DNA from: Anastrepha obliqua
Taxonomy: Eukaryota > Arthropoda > Insecta > Diptera > Tephritidae
DNA: 64,000 nt
Assembly (NCBI RefSeq): GCF_027943255.1
Contig: NC_072893.1
Location: forward strand, 90,961,784 to 91,025,783
Reading direction: 5' to 3'
Numbering within the stretch: the stretch's first letter is position 1; each line of letters opens with the position of its first letter. Under the pieces are notes generated by a model. The model saw only the letters and a list, made by a program, of their open reading frames with translations. It was not told the DNA's origin and searched no databases. Below, piece by piece: positions 54,666-64,000 of the stretch. The position numbers and the translations under genes are program-made.

Positions 54666-55317
54666 TCAAAGCTTTCTATATCTCAAAACCCAATTTCTCC
54701 GAATCAGCGATTAATCAGGAAATATTGTAAATCCCCTAAATAAATAACATAAATTCCCGTAAAAAGGGAAAATGAGTTTTTAAATTTTAGATTTTCAATT
54801 TTATCTTAGATTTTTCCTAATCAATCTTGGCGTAGTATCACATCAACACTGGAAATACTTCAGCAGGCTATGAACATTTATTGCACCTGATAAGCAACAA
54901 TCCCGGTCTGTTTCTATAAAACCTCGGGGAACAAATTTCACCGTAAATTTCATATCGCAATTTTTAAATAGAAATTTTTACAAATTTCAAATGCACCATA
55001 ATGAAATGGATTTAGATTTGTAGAAATGTGCCGAAGTGCAGCGATGGAAATCAAGCAGCGTTTCCTTTAAATATTTTAAGCGCACGAAAACTAACTTTTG
55101 TTCAACATACTCGTCTGTGTCCTTTGACTATTTTAAGGTGCATTTAATTGCGAGTTTTGTTTGTGTTAGCGAGTCGGAAAGCATGCTGCCCCCACTATGC
55201 CACTACGAACAGTTTCCCAAATCCTTTCCAATGATATTTTAGTACTATTCGTATAGTAAAACATATTGTATTAGGAATTAGGTAAATAGCAGATGAACCC
55301 ATAGTGTAAAATTTTAC
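54666..55317. other. Non-coding DNA, possible intron
   Basis: No recognised feature. If 55318-55636 is an exon, this is the beginning of its downstream intron. Confidence 0.4.
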
Positions 55318-55636
55318 GTGTGTAGGTAAGCATCTGTGCTAATCCTTCTAAGAGTTTAACTAAGACTCTGCACACATTTTGTTGCATATGCGAGTGTTCT
55401 TGTGTGTCGCTTAGTGGCAGTAGATATCGAGTTTGATCTTCACTTCGGATATTAACCATTAAGCGCGGTGAACCATCAAATCTCGGAGAGTATTTTTGCC
55501 TTAAAAAACTATCTACCGTACGGAAGAGGCATAAAGGATTAGGGCTCTTCACTAATGGGATAACAATATCAAGACATGCTCCAAAGATTTGAGGCGTAGC
55601 TGGGCCTCCATGCCATTCGAGAATATATGTAAGAGC
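55318..55636 (-). CDS. Candidate host-gene exon, product unknown
   Basis: The only stretch that looks like a conserved host protein rather than a transposon. The minus strand is open across the segment and encodes ALTYILEWHGGPATPQIFGA, CLDIVIPLVKSPNPLCLFRT, VDSFLRQKYSPRFDGSPRLM, VNIRSEDQTRYLLPLSDTQE and HSHMQQNVCRVLVKLLEGLA, then QMLTYT. The alternation of hydrophobic positions suggests packed helices. A splice acceptor (AATAATAAACAG) immediately precedes GCT CTT, and a donor (CAC then GTAAAA) ends it at 55318; the exon would be 319 bases. The open frame runs about 34 codons further upstream without a Met, in low-complexity text that fits an intron. I do not recognise the protein. The acceptor lacks a strong pyrimidine tract. 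It could instead be part of an unfamiliar mobile element or a pseudogene. Confidence 0.5.
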
Positions 55637-57127
55637 CTGTTTATTATTATTATAAAGGTGTCCTTGTTTTTTCTTAGCCCTACTTTTGCTTAAAAGTTGT
55701 GACTTAAAATAACGGCAGAAAATCCTTTTTGGGTAAATTTATGATTTTCCTTGCAATGAGTCACCACTTAACCGGTTACGCATACAAACTCTTAATAATG
55801 GAAATTTTAAATTGGATTACTAACTGTGCACTCCCGCCACAATGTGAGCAACCTAATAAACGTACACATATGCATTTAAAGTTGTGCCCGAAGTTTTAAC
55901 CATTTTAATATGTTTACAAGTTTATGACCTTCTAGCCCAACATATGCATAGACTTTATACACACACAGACAAACGCCTTGTACGTAGACTCAAGTGCAAC
56001 CTTTTGTAGGTTTAAATCTTAAAATTATGCATAGCCATAGAATGGATTAAAAAGATCTCCACCTGTCTAAATGAATTATTCTTTACTAAGGTATATATGT
56101 AAGCACCTTACAAGCATTTTCTTCATCATCTTTAGTGTTTGTTTAATTAATTGCCATAGGACAACGAAATGAAGGCCATAACTTAGGTCACGCAATGATA
56201 ATATTAACTACCCCATATAAATTATACAACACTTTAACTTAATTATGCGTGGGGTTGCAAGTAGTTAACGAAGGTAAGGTTGTTAGCTCTTGATTATTAA
56301 AATCACAAGCCATACAATTAAGACAGAGTTAAACAAATAAATGCATTACTTTCGACTCAATTAAATGTATTAATATTTAATCATAAAACGCAACTTTGTG
56401 AGCAGAATCGAAATTTTGAAACCTAGACAAAGATTTGATTTATAGGAAACAGTGGCTTCCACCCCCTGTAGTGGTAAAATTTCGTAGCCTGATATAGCCA
56501 TGTATGTATGTATGGAATACCTCAATATTGGCAGTAAGCTACATTCGCAATGTGAAATAATTCCGAAACAAGGTGAGTCAGTCTACTTAATACCGTTTTT
56601 GTGTATGTATTGTGTATGTATTGTGTACGTGTATATTTACAAACAAAAATATTCGTACCACTGTCAAATCACTCCGAATTCAGTTGATAGTGACGGGATC
56701 CGTCTGTTATTTAAAAACAAGGGCCACTGCGTAGACTAAGAAAAGTTTTAAACGACTTTGTGGATAAAAATATAGATATTCTTTATAATGGTAAAATACA
56801 AAATTGCCCTCCGCTAGTATTAGTATTAGTATTACTTTATTAATTGGCGAAAACTGCTTTTCAAAATGTCGGATTGCAGTGTCAGGTTGAGAATTTCTTA
56901 CTTTTGATATGATGTTATCTGACAACAGAACGCCATCATGCTCCTAAACTGAAGCATTAGCCTCTCCTAATTACTGAATTATGTAAATTACTCACAGAAC
57001 GATTTGTTATGCAGGGTTGTTGAACAAGTTGCCCTAGATACTTAAGGGCATTTTTACTAGGGAATTTCTGACTAATTGGGTTATATAGCACGAATTAACT
57101 ATTTTCGAGATATTCAATTTAAATAAA
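55637..57127. other. Unique-looking non-coding DNA
   Basis: No recognised gene. A TATTAG-type microsatellite is at about 56815-56836, and TATGTATG and TGTATTG simple stretches lie near 56500 and 56605. The DNA next to the candidate exon may be its upstream intron. Confidence 0.45.
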
Positions 57128-57221
57128 GGGCCGCCGGAACCAAATGGGTTGGTGGGTAACTACCATTCGGAGAACGTAGGTTCAAATCTCCATGAAACAC
57201 CTAAATGAAGAAAAAGTTTTT
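57128..57221 (+). mobile_element. tRNA-headed SINE, head half (split by insertion)
   Basis: Head words GGGCCGCCGGAACC, ATGGGTTGGTGGGTAACTAC, CATTCGGAG, GTAGGTTCAAATCTCC and the AAGAAAAAGTTTTT start of the body. The rest of this body resumes at 58490 (TTTTTTTTAATAGCGGTCGC), so a 1.27-kb element sits inside the copy. Confidence 0.7.
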
Positions 57222-57246
57222 GAAGTGAAACTTCTTTTGTCTCGAA

Positions 57247-57417
57247 GGATGAAACGCTGTGAGGAGTAAAACCATAACGTTTCATCGATATGTGACGCTA
57301 CGCCAGCGCCATCTGTTAAAAGCGTGGCGTGGATGAAACGCTGTGAGGAGTAAAACTACGCTAAACTACGTAAAACTCCGCTATGCCAGCGCCATCTGTT
57401 AAAAGACTGGCGTGGCG
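57247..57417. repeat. 84-bp tandem duplication
   Basis: Two units start GGATGAAACGCTGTGAGGAG at 57247 and 57331. Both contain CGCCAGCGCCATCTGTTAAAAG near the end, with a short local difference in the middle (the second unit has extra ACGCTAAACTACGTAAAACT text). In the first unit GATGAAACG and CGTTTCATC could pair as a stem. Confidence 0.85.
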
Positions 57418-57493
57418 TGTCGTCGTGAATGTAATGCGGTCGTTTATTATTGCATTCTTATCGAATGTAATTTGTAAATATGACATTTGATTG

Positions 57494-57722
57494 ACGGCCG
57501 CCGTAGCCGAGTGGGTTGGTGCGTGATCACCATTCGGAATTCACAGAGAGGTCGTTGGTTCGAATCTCGGTGAAAGCAAAATTAATGAAAACATTTTTCT
57601 AATAGCGGTCGCCCCTCGGCAGGCAATGGCAAACCTCCGAGTGTATTTCTGCCATGAAAAAAATCTGCTCATAAACATATCATAAAACAAAATGAAATAA
57701 ATGTATAAAAAAAAAAAAAAAA
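57494..57722 (+). mobile_element. tRNA-headed SINE nested in the Helentron-like element
   Basis: Full head: ACGGCCGCCGTAGCCGAGTG, GGTTGGTGCGTGATCACC, CATTCGGAATTCACAGAG, GTTGGTTCGAATCTCGGTGA (B-box-like). The body is cut at about GCCATGAAAAAAATCTGCTC, and an A-run follows at 57707-57722. The best head sequence in the window. Confidence 0.8.
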
Positions 57723-57728
57723 TTTTCT

Positions 57729-57800
57729 TGTGATTCGAACCAAGGATTTCGGATCGGAAGCCCACATTGCTAGCCGCTGGGCTATCGCGCTGTGCTGTCG
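57729..57800 (-). other. tRNA-like sequence, probably a SINE head or tRNA pseudogene
   Basis: The minus strand reads GCGATAGCCCAGCGGCTAGC and, 30 bases on, TTGGTTCGAATCAC, which match an A box and B box. No acceptor stem can be formed from the ends and the anticodon arm is poor, so I do not call a tRNA gene. A long T-run follows on this strand, shared with the A-tail of the neighbouring SINE. Confidence 0.5.
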
Positions 57801-57995
57801 CCGCAAAATAATGTATCATAAATCTGTTTACCATACCAAAGACCATACACTTTGCGAACGCATTTCGGTGGAAACAGTTGACAGTTATCCCAAACACAAT
57901 ATTATTAGTAACGCGAGACGCGTCATAGAGTGTGTGTGTAGTTTTGAGCAAATCTTACAAACATATTTTGTTTTGTTGATTGATTTCTGTTAAAT

Positions 57996-58136
57996 ATGGC
58001 ATCAAATCAACAAAAACGGAAACCGAAAACAGGTGCTGAACGGCAACGTGAGTATTTGGAGCGTAAAAAATTAAGAGCTACTGTTGAACACCGTGACAGT
58101 GAATCCTCCGGTTGTACGATAAGTGATAATTTGTAG
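57996..58136 (+). pseudogene. Short ORF resembling the start of a Helitron Rep/helicase protein
   Basis: 46 codons, MASNQQKRKPKTGAERQREY then LERKKLRATVEHRDSESSGC and TISDNL before TAG. The basic TGAERQREYLERKK phrase is of the kind that opens replication-helicase proteins of animal Helitrons, as I remember them. In-frame text continues after the stop (YQQQDAELPLMQYFIDTLID), and a shifted frame reads SYHKALVSFLENESNNDNDN before an AATAAA at 58312-58317. So a small transcription unit may have been kept, with the enzymatic domains deleted. An unrelated basic protein is possible. Confidence 0.35.
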
Positions 58137-58489
58137 TACCAACAACAAGATGCGGAACTACCATTGATGCAGTATTTCATCGATACCTTGATAGATTAGA
58201 ATGTAGATCATTTTTTACGTATTTCAGTTACCATAAAGCCCTTGTTTCATTTTTGGAAAACGAATCCAATAATGATAATGACAATGCCGAGAACCAAATG
58301 TAATTGAGTACAATAAATTCATTTCTTTTTATATTAAAATAAATAAATAATTCTGTTTAATAAAATTCCATTCCATGCTTTCCATGACTTCTGCATGCAT
58401 TATATTGAAATAATAGTTAAATTATTGATTTGTTGATAAAAGAAGTTTCACTTCAATCGTGCGGGTTCCGTGAACTACCACACACTTTC

Positions 58490-58580
58490 TTTTTTTTAAT
58501 AGCGGTCGCCCCTCGGCAGGCAATGGCAAATCTCCGAGTGTCTCCGGCCATGCCGGGTGTTTGACCGAGCTCGCCTTTGA
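58490..58580 (+). mobile_element. tRNA-headed SINE, body half, then an inverted scrap
   Basis: From 58490 to 58553 the body continues the copy interrupted at 57221: AATAGCGGTCGCCCCTCGGC, AGGCAATGGCAAATCTCCGA. At 58554 the orientation flips: GGGTGTTTGACCGAGCTCGC is the opposite-strand form of the SINE 3' part (GGGTGTTTGGCCGAGCTCC at 42451). Confidence 0.65.
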
Positions 58581-58699
58581 CAGCAGTGAATAGTTCCTAG
58601 TCTGTACCTTTTTTATGTCATCTTTGACACATTTGTCGAGGAGAAAAATTAACAATTTTACTCGATTGAACAACGCGTTAAAATATTGAAACTTATTAT

Positions 58700-59045
58700 A
58701 AAAATGGAACAGCAGAACAACTAAATTTAAAATTCGTAATTTTTTTGGTAGAAATAATTATTCAGATGAATGAACACTTCAATGGTTGGTAAAAAAGTTT
58801 CAAGAAACAGGTTCTGTTTCGGATAGAAATAGGACTGGCATACCAAAAACTGGACGTCCTGTGAAAATGTTGCTGCTGTAGCGCTAAGTTTCGCTGAACA
58901 ACTTTGAAGACCGATATCTGGAGGCTCTCAGCAATTAGGCATTCATGCCGGATGTCACCTGTAGACGTGCTCATGGTGGGCATTTAAATGATGTCATTTT
59001 TCACATATAATTGTTAAGAGCCGTATCTTGAATAAAAATAATGAA
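58700..59045 (+). mobile_element. Deleted DD41D-type transposon relic
   Basis: Plus-strand frames with frame changes read VGKKVSRNRFCFG-type text, then NRTGIPKTGRP and NVAAVALSFAEQL, and ISGGSQQLGIHAG, which correspond to the RGRPR-SAENIAAVAE and RRRSQQLGIS blocks of the DNA-binding half (compare 36395 and 52189). The sequence then passes straight to RRAHGGHLNDVIFH, the usual C-terminus. The catalytic region is deleted. Terminal repeats were not defined. Confidence 0.55.
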
Positions 59046-59529
59046 ATCTGAAATAATCTAAATTAGTGCATGGTTTATTTTAAAACAACATCTAGGCGCA
59101 TCTTTCGAAAGACCTTTAATTATTTACAAAATACGTTTTTCGATCGTACGCCCACTTTACTCAAATGCTAGTTCAAGCGTCAGATTAAATAAACAAACTT
59201 TTTAATCATTTTTAATTGGCATAAAATTTAAACCAAACTCTGACATTTAAAAATGGCGGTTTAGAAAAGTATTAAACTCACGAATTTTCACTATGATTTT
59301 CCTACTTCACCTAATTAAAAGAAATTGTATGAGGAAACAATCTTCTAAAATATTAATTTGGGGAAAAATAAATCCATTATATTATAGATGATTTTGTGTC
59401 GATGTCTCGTAAAGTATCGATCAAATAAATAAAAGTTTATATTCGTTGTTAAGGTGACACTTTGCACTAAAAAAATTCGATTGATGTTTTTTGTTTCTTC
59501 CATTCAGTTGTGAGTAAAAGGGTTTAACA
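59046..59529. other. AT-rich non-coding DNA
   Basis: Nothing recognised. The final 80 bases may be the leader of the mariner relic that follows. Confidence 0.4.
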
Positions 59530-59830
59530 ATGGAAGTCAACAAACAGAAAATTCGGTATATTTTACAGTTCTTCTTTGATAAAGGTGAATGCTGGAATGG
59601 TGAATGGTGTTTATGGTATCGACACTCTAACAGCTAATTACATGCAATTTGGGTTTCGTCAATTCCGTTGAAGCTTTTTTGATGCAAGAAAATGTCGATA
59701 ATGTCGAAAATGGCAATAAAATCACAGGAATAATCGAAGTTAACCGCAGTCGCCCAGGAGTTAAAGATCGACCATAAAACAGTCTCAAGCCATTTACGTA
59801 AAAATGTTACGCAAAAATAATGGATTTACT
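59530..59830 (+). mobile_element. Mariner transposase N-terminal relic
   Basis: MEVNKQKIRYILQFFFDKGE at 59530 matches the start of the transposase at 10431 (MSENNEEIRYILRFLYKKGK). The frame then shifts through GVYGIDTLTAN-like, QFGFRQFR-like and VDNVENGNKI text to VAQELKIDHKTVSSHLRK near 59755-59800, where the second HTH lies. Everything after is lost. No termini were seen. Confidence 0.68.
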
Positions 59831-60801
59831 TTTCCCCAAACTAATATTATAAAAACATGAATAGTAGTTTAATTTAGCTAACCAGTAAGGTAGGCGGCTA
59901 CTCTATATGCGGATTGCGAGTACAAATAATACAGGGCAAAATTTCCTAAGAAGGAGAAAAGTAAATAAAACAAATATGTTACTAAAACAAAAAACCTGCA
60001 TTAATCAAAAATGATCTCAGTAATAAAATTTTTAAGTATCTAGGTGGACTTTAGTGGTAGCCCTGTATATAACCAGGCTCGTTATATAAAATGATTGTGT
60101 ACTAAAAAATAAAGTTAGTAATTGGGTTAGATTAAATGGCAGTCCTTGGGAGGGACCCACTTGGACAAACATTTAAAATTTGTCCGTTGTGATACCATAC
60201 AGAGGGAGGGGCGGGGAAAAGGAGAGGAGGACGAACTCGGCAGGTAGAAAAAAGGAATAAAAGGCTTGGATTAGAAGATGACGACAAACAGTGGCAATTT
60301 ACGTTTGTATTAACCGCTTCAAGCTTTGCGACATTTAAATCTGCAATATCCGCCGGTGTAGCGAAAAAGTGAGAGCCCAGATTTGGAATGATGCAAATCT
60401 TTACTTTCACCTTTACGCGCTCCATTGCTGGAGCTTGTCTGTTTACATACTGCAGCTGTCCAGTTCACAGGTTTCAAATATTATTGACATACGACGCCAT
60501 TTGCAAAAATTTCAAAAATTATAAATTCTCCGATAGGGTGAATAATTTTGCTCCACCTTTTATCATTACTTCCTGTATAAAAACAAAATTCTTTCCACGC
60601 AGTCACCAAGCCACAAGACTGAAAATGCTTGGAAAAATTATAGTCATAAAAAGTATTAAACATAAACACGACTTGGGAAGTGCTTTGGTATGAATTAGCT
60701 ACCTATAAAGCTCCTCTTAGAGCTCAATCTGGAAGTTTGTTAATAAGTTTTACTCATAACGATGCTATGGAGGTAAGCTTGTGGTTTAATAAATAAATAA
60801 A
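59831..60801. other. Non-coding DNA
   Basis: A minus-strand frame at 60132-60425 starts MERVKVKVKI but shows no domain and becomes Ser/Pro-rich. I do not support it as a gene. Confidence 0.4.
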
Positions 60802-61062
60802 TAGTTGGCGCTTACACTTCTGTTATTTGTTTGGTCGAGCTCCTCCTCCTATTTGTGGCGTGCGTCTCGATGTTGTTCCACAAATTGAGAGACCTACAGT
60901 TTTAAGCCACTCAAAACGGCACATGGTTTTTATGAGAAGCTTTTTCATGGCAGACATACCCTTGAAGGATTGCCATTGCCTTCTGAGGAGCAGCCGCTAT
61001 AAGGAAAAACTTTTTCCATCATTTTGCTGTTTCATTCACGTAGACTCGAACCTACACACCTA
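60802..61062 (-). mobile_element. tRNA-headed SINE, body and part of head
   Basis: On the minus strand: head word TAGGTTCGAGTCTACG (B-box-like, near 61050), then TTTTTCCTTATAGCGGCTGC, GGCAATGGCAATCCTTCAAG, CATGAAAAAGCTTCTCATAA, CACAAATAGGAGGAGGAGCT, CTCGACCAAACAAATAACAG and the terminal AGTGTAAGCGCCAACT. The 3' end agrees with the copy at 33338. Confidence 0.75.
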
Positions 61063-63487
61063 AGATAGTGGATTATCTTTGGCTTTAATCTGCCTTCCAA
61101 GCAGTGAACTGCTCCCTGATTGTCGATTGCACCACTTTTATCAAGCACGAATAAATAAACAAAAAAGTAATCTAATTCATAAATCATACTCGAAATTATA
61201 ATCTCCATATTTTTAAGGCAAGGTAATCACATTCCTTTTAAACAGTATTTCATAAAAAAATACAAATAAATAGACTCAAAAAGAAAGATAAGCAATAAAA
61301 TATTACTGAACTGGTATTCCACATCATAGGCCCCTACCAAAAACGGATGATGACTTAAAATACGTGTGCAGATAAATTAAAGACAAATTTTCCTTAAAGA
61401 AGAAAAATCATACATATTTTTAGTATTTATTGCTACTTAGCAAAAAAAAAAGATGAATAAAAAATAGATTTATGGACTTTAAATGCCCCAAAGTAATAAG
61501 AAAAGGCCACATAATCTAATTAATGACCAAGTGAGTTAACAAAAAACGTATGTGGGCACATACACACATACATAGTAAACATAAGCTGCGTGTATGTTAA
61601 TAAGTTAAAATATGCAAATGTGGACTTAGGCCAACAAATATGCTCTTATGTTTGTAAAAAACTATGAGAAAATGATTTTATCATTGTGGAAAAACAAAAC
61701 TATTTACATACATAAGTACTTATATATGCATCTCAGATGCAAATGTATTCAAATTAACCCTTTTTGAGTATTTTGATTTTGACAGCAAAATAAATAAAAT
61801 ACAAGACTGTCGCACACACACACACATGCACGCATACCCTATTAGTTAAGAGGGACATACTCTCTGGAGAAATCTTCATGAGACGTACCCGCATTTCATA
61901 TTCATGCCCCGCACTCGCACCACAACAATAAAGGCAATGGCAAATAGCCGGGACATCATTTTAGATTCTTTACTAAATCGGCCCCTAAAGTGCGACACTA
62001 ATGTGGACCTCTAGTTGCCACAGCAGCTGAACTGAAATGACTTTATTTGTTATTTTTGAGTTTTGTTGTTGCTGTTGCTGTTATGATTGTTAGTATTTTT
62101 TATTTAATAATTTTTCTCGTTCTTTCTTTGTCAAAACTTGAAATTGCTTTGCGGTCTGATGGTCGGCCTGCCATTAGGCTCTTAGGCATTTGAGGGCTAC
62201 GCAATGTCTAAAGTCCCTGAAGAATATACATCGACTGCGGTTGGTTTTACAGACGCGCAAAAAGTAGACAAAAATAATATAAATAAACGCAACATGGAAA
62301 TGCTGGATCTATGGTGTAAATATGCGTATACATATGTGTGTTTTTATTACGCATACACAGACGTACTAGCGGCATAAATATATGAACACTTGCTTTGCTT
62401 GCCTCCTTTATATGTTAATATTGCTCATATAATTCAAATATAACTATTGCGTGAATACGTATGGATGTATGTACCTATACAATAGTTTGCAACAACCAAG
62501 ATAGTTATGTTTATATATGGAAGTATTCTTAGTGTTTGTTTACATACGCACACTTGCCGCTGGTAATATGCGAATATTCCAAACCATTTGCACAAAAAAG
62601 CTAAGAATATGACAATGAAGTATTGACCCGAAATTATAAAATCGGTTTCGTAAAAAGAACTGAATGTGAATATGAAATGTTGATTTAGCTATAATTCTCA
62701 TTACCAATGATTTAAAAAAATAAATACATACTACTTGTATCGGCTTCCACTCAATTACAAATTATTTACAATAGGGGCAGACTATGGCAGGGGGGAAATA
62801 TACTCCATCATTTGAAGGTAATCGTTGTCTATAAGCAACTTTTAATTTGACGACCCTAAATCTTGGATCTGGGAGTCATTGGCTTATAACAGTAAAATGC
62901 ATGAAAGAAGGCGATTATTTGTGAGTGAAATGGTAGAAACGTAATACGAGATACGGCCCTTTTGGTGTGTTACCTTAATCTGCGCAACTTCCAGAAAAAC
63001 TACTATATCTATTTATCTTATATAGAAAACATTCACACAGCAAAAGGCTGGCTGATATTGAAATTGAAGGTATCTCAATTTTCAACTGAAATCTGAAATC
63101 TAACAAAGATGAGCATAGTCATGTGATGAATTTTTTTGGAAGAAGCAAGTAAAGAAATTTTGAAAAAGAAAAGGACAGTGAGTGGATTCATTGTTGGAAA
63201 GCGACCCAGACCAAAAAAATGAAGATGTCACAAAACATGATTATGGTTTAGATGTAAGTAGATGCTTTCCATTCCAATTCAACCGGGCTATTCGGGTTAT
63301 GTTCTTCGATTTCGATGTAACTGAAATATGTTGCTCTCTGGTCAAACTAATGAGACACGTATTTTTTTTCACCTGAAAAAAATTTTTTTCAAGAGTTATC
63401 GGCAATTTTGTTTTTCGGCTCAAACTCGATTTTTTTTAATTATATAAGAAAAAAATTTTTTAAATGCCCATAACTTAGTCAAAAATG
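61063..63487. other. Unique-looking intron/intergenic DNA
   Basis: No gene recognised. It contains CACA and CATA simple stretches (61557-61575, 61812-61825), TTGTTGTTGCTGTTGCTG at about 62063, and a TATG-rich part around 62455. A plus-strand frame at 63182-63376 has no motif. Confidence 0.5.
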
Positions 63488-63882
63488 AACCGATTTTAAT
63501 AATTCTGGGTTCAAAATGATCGTAATTACTTACACGAGCGACTTCATGTAGAAACAATTGCAAAAAAGTAGTTGAAAATTTTTTATTTAGCAAAAAAGAA
63601 AAAAAATTTAAATTTTTTCGAAATTCAATATTTCAAAAAGTGTATTTTTGTTTTTTTTTATAACTTTTTCCAAATCAAAAGGACATCTCAAACTTTAATT
63701 GAGCTGAATGCCGAGTAGCTAAAATGAGTTGTAATGAATTTTTGAGTAAAAAACCTGTTTCGCACTTTTTGGTTTTTGCAAAATAAAAAATTTTCAACTT
63801 CTTTTTTGCAACTGTTTCTACATGAAATCGCTTGTGTAAGTAATTACGATCATTTTGAACCCAGAATTATTCAAATCGGCTT
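63488..63882. repeat. Long imperfect hairpin (foldback/MITE-like)
   Basis: Bases 63488-63596 are the inverted complement of 63774-63882, about 90 percent by eye. Shared words include GGTTCAAAATGATCGTAATT in the left arm and AATTACGATCATTTTGAACC in the right, and GTAGAAACAATTGC paired with GCAACTGTTTCTAC. The arms are about 109 bp around a 177-bp loop. No coding capacity. A SINE scrap follows directly. Confidence 0.85.
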
Positions 63883-63899
63883 ATTTTGCCTCCGAATGC

Positions 63900-63970
63900 T
63901 TATCAGCCATGAAAAAGCTCCTCATAAAAAATATCTGCCATTCGGAGGTGGCATCAAACTGTGAAATTTG
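63900..63970 (+). mobile_element. tRNA-headed SINE, short body piece
   Basis: GCCATGAAAAAGCTCCTCAT and CTGCCATTCGGAGGTGGCAT match the middle of the SINE body. Both ends are missing; it adjoins the hairpin. Confidence 0.65.
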
Positions 63971-64000
63971 TCGCTACGCACTTGACTGGAATCACCAGGG

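Larger units (their letters stand above)
57222..58489. mobile_element. Helentron/Helitron-like non-autonomous element (putative)
   Basis: The element splits a SINE at a poly-T site. Just inside its ends are inverted words of 17 bases, GAAGTGAAACTTCTTTT (57222-57238) and its exact reverse complement (58438-58454), themselves nearly palindromic. About 35 bases past the right one, near the edge, is a short hairpin (GTTC 58465-58468 with GAAC 58472-58475 and further imperfect pairing). The interior has an 84-bp tandem duplication, a nested SINE, and a small gene fragment starting MASNQQKRKPKTGAERQREY. Subterminal inverted repeats, T-rich target without duplication, tandem repeats and a 3' hairpin are features of Helentrons. 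The classification is inference; ends are approximate. Confidence 0.45.

Noticed and set aside
57729..57800. A tRNA gene on the minus strand
   Set aside because: A- and B-box words are present but the acceptor and anticodon arms do not pair; better read as a SINE head or pseudogene.
60132..60425. 97-codon minus-strand frame starting MERVKVKVKI
   Set aside because: It turns into low-complexity Ser/Pro sequence and lacks splice signals or homology I can recognise.

Overview
The window looks like 64 kb of AT-rich insect nuclear DNA, most likely from a higher fly and probably a tephritid fruit fly. That is inference. It rests on the kinds of mobile DNA present (jockey-type and I/Loa-type LINEs with RNase H, several mariner lineages, DD41D mariner-like elements resembling the rosa group known from Ceratitis, a tRNA-headed SINE) and on long stretches of unique-looking, CA-, CAA- and TATG-rich DNA typical of fly introns. 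There is no operon structure, no rRNA, no intact tRNA gene and no CRISPR. Nearly all protein-like sequence is broken transposon DNA.

Only one stretch looks like a host gene: a minus-strand open segment at 55318-55636 with plausible splice sites at both ends. I could not name it. If it is an exon, much of the window may be intron or intergenic DNA of a large gene.

Layout. 0-11.5 kb: a 5'-truncated LINE (family B) with a 13-bp target duplication, mariner relics, DD41D-type deletion derivatives, a Tc1-like relic, and a near-intact 1.2-kb mariner (10322-11535). 11.5-20 kb: unique DNA, a three-copy minisatellite, LINE family C, a jockey copy with an 11-bp target duplication, and a large LINE A fragment lying between two pieces of LINE D. 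20-30.5 kb: unique DNA, two abutting mariners, degraded jockey, a Tc1-like element, an internally inverted mariner and a MITE. 30.5-38 kb: unique DNA, SINEs, a 537-bp deletion derivative and a 1.3-kb DD41D element with one nonsense codon. 38-46 kb: jockey and LINE A/B relics, a SINE, a hAT-like element with an 8-bp target duplication and a jockey nested inside it, and an inverted-repeat MITE. 46-54.7 kb: unique DNA, LINE C and jockey tails, a mariner with both ends, a 187-bp direct repeat pair, an internally deleted TIR element, and a LINE A relic. 54.7-64 kb: the candidate host exon, a Helentron-like element that split a SINE, further mariner and DD41D relics, and a long hairpin.

The non-LTR fragments fall into groups that recur here: A (RNase H, 17.3-19.5, 40.8-41.5, 53.9-54.7 kb), B (RNase H, TAA-type tail, 0.8-2.1 and 39.4-40.5 kb), C (RTE-like C-terminus, 6.7, 15.3, 48.0 and 52.9 kb), D (17.0 and 19.5 kb) and jockey (six sites). 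At least nineteen IS630-Tc1-mariner relics from several lineages are present. Family names come from recognising protein motifs by eye; no database search was run.
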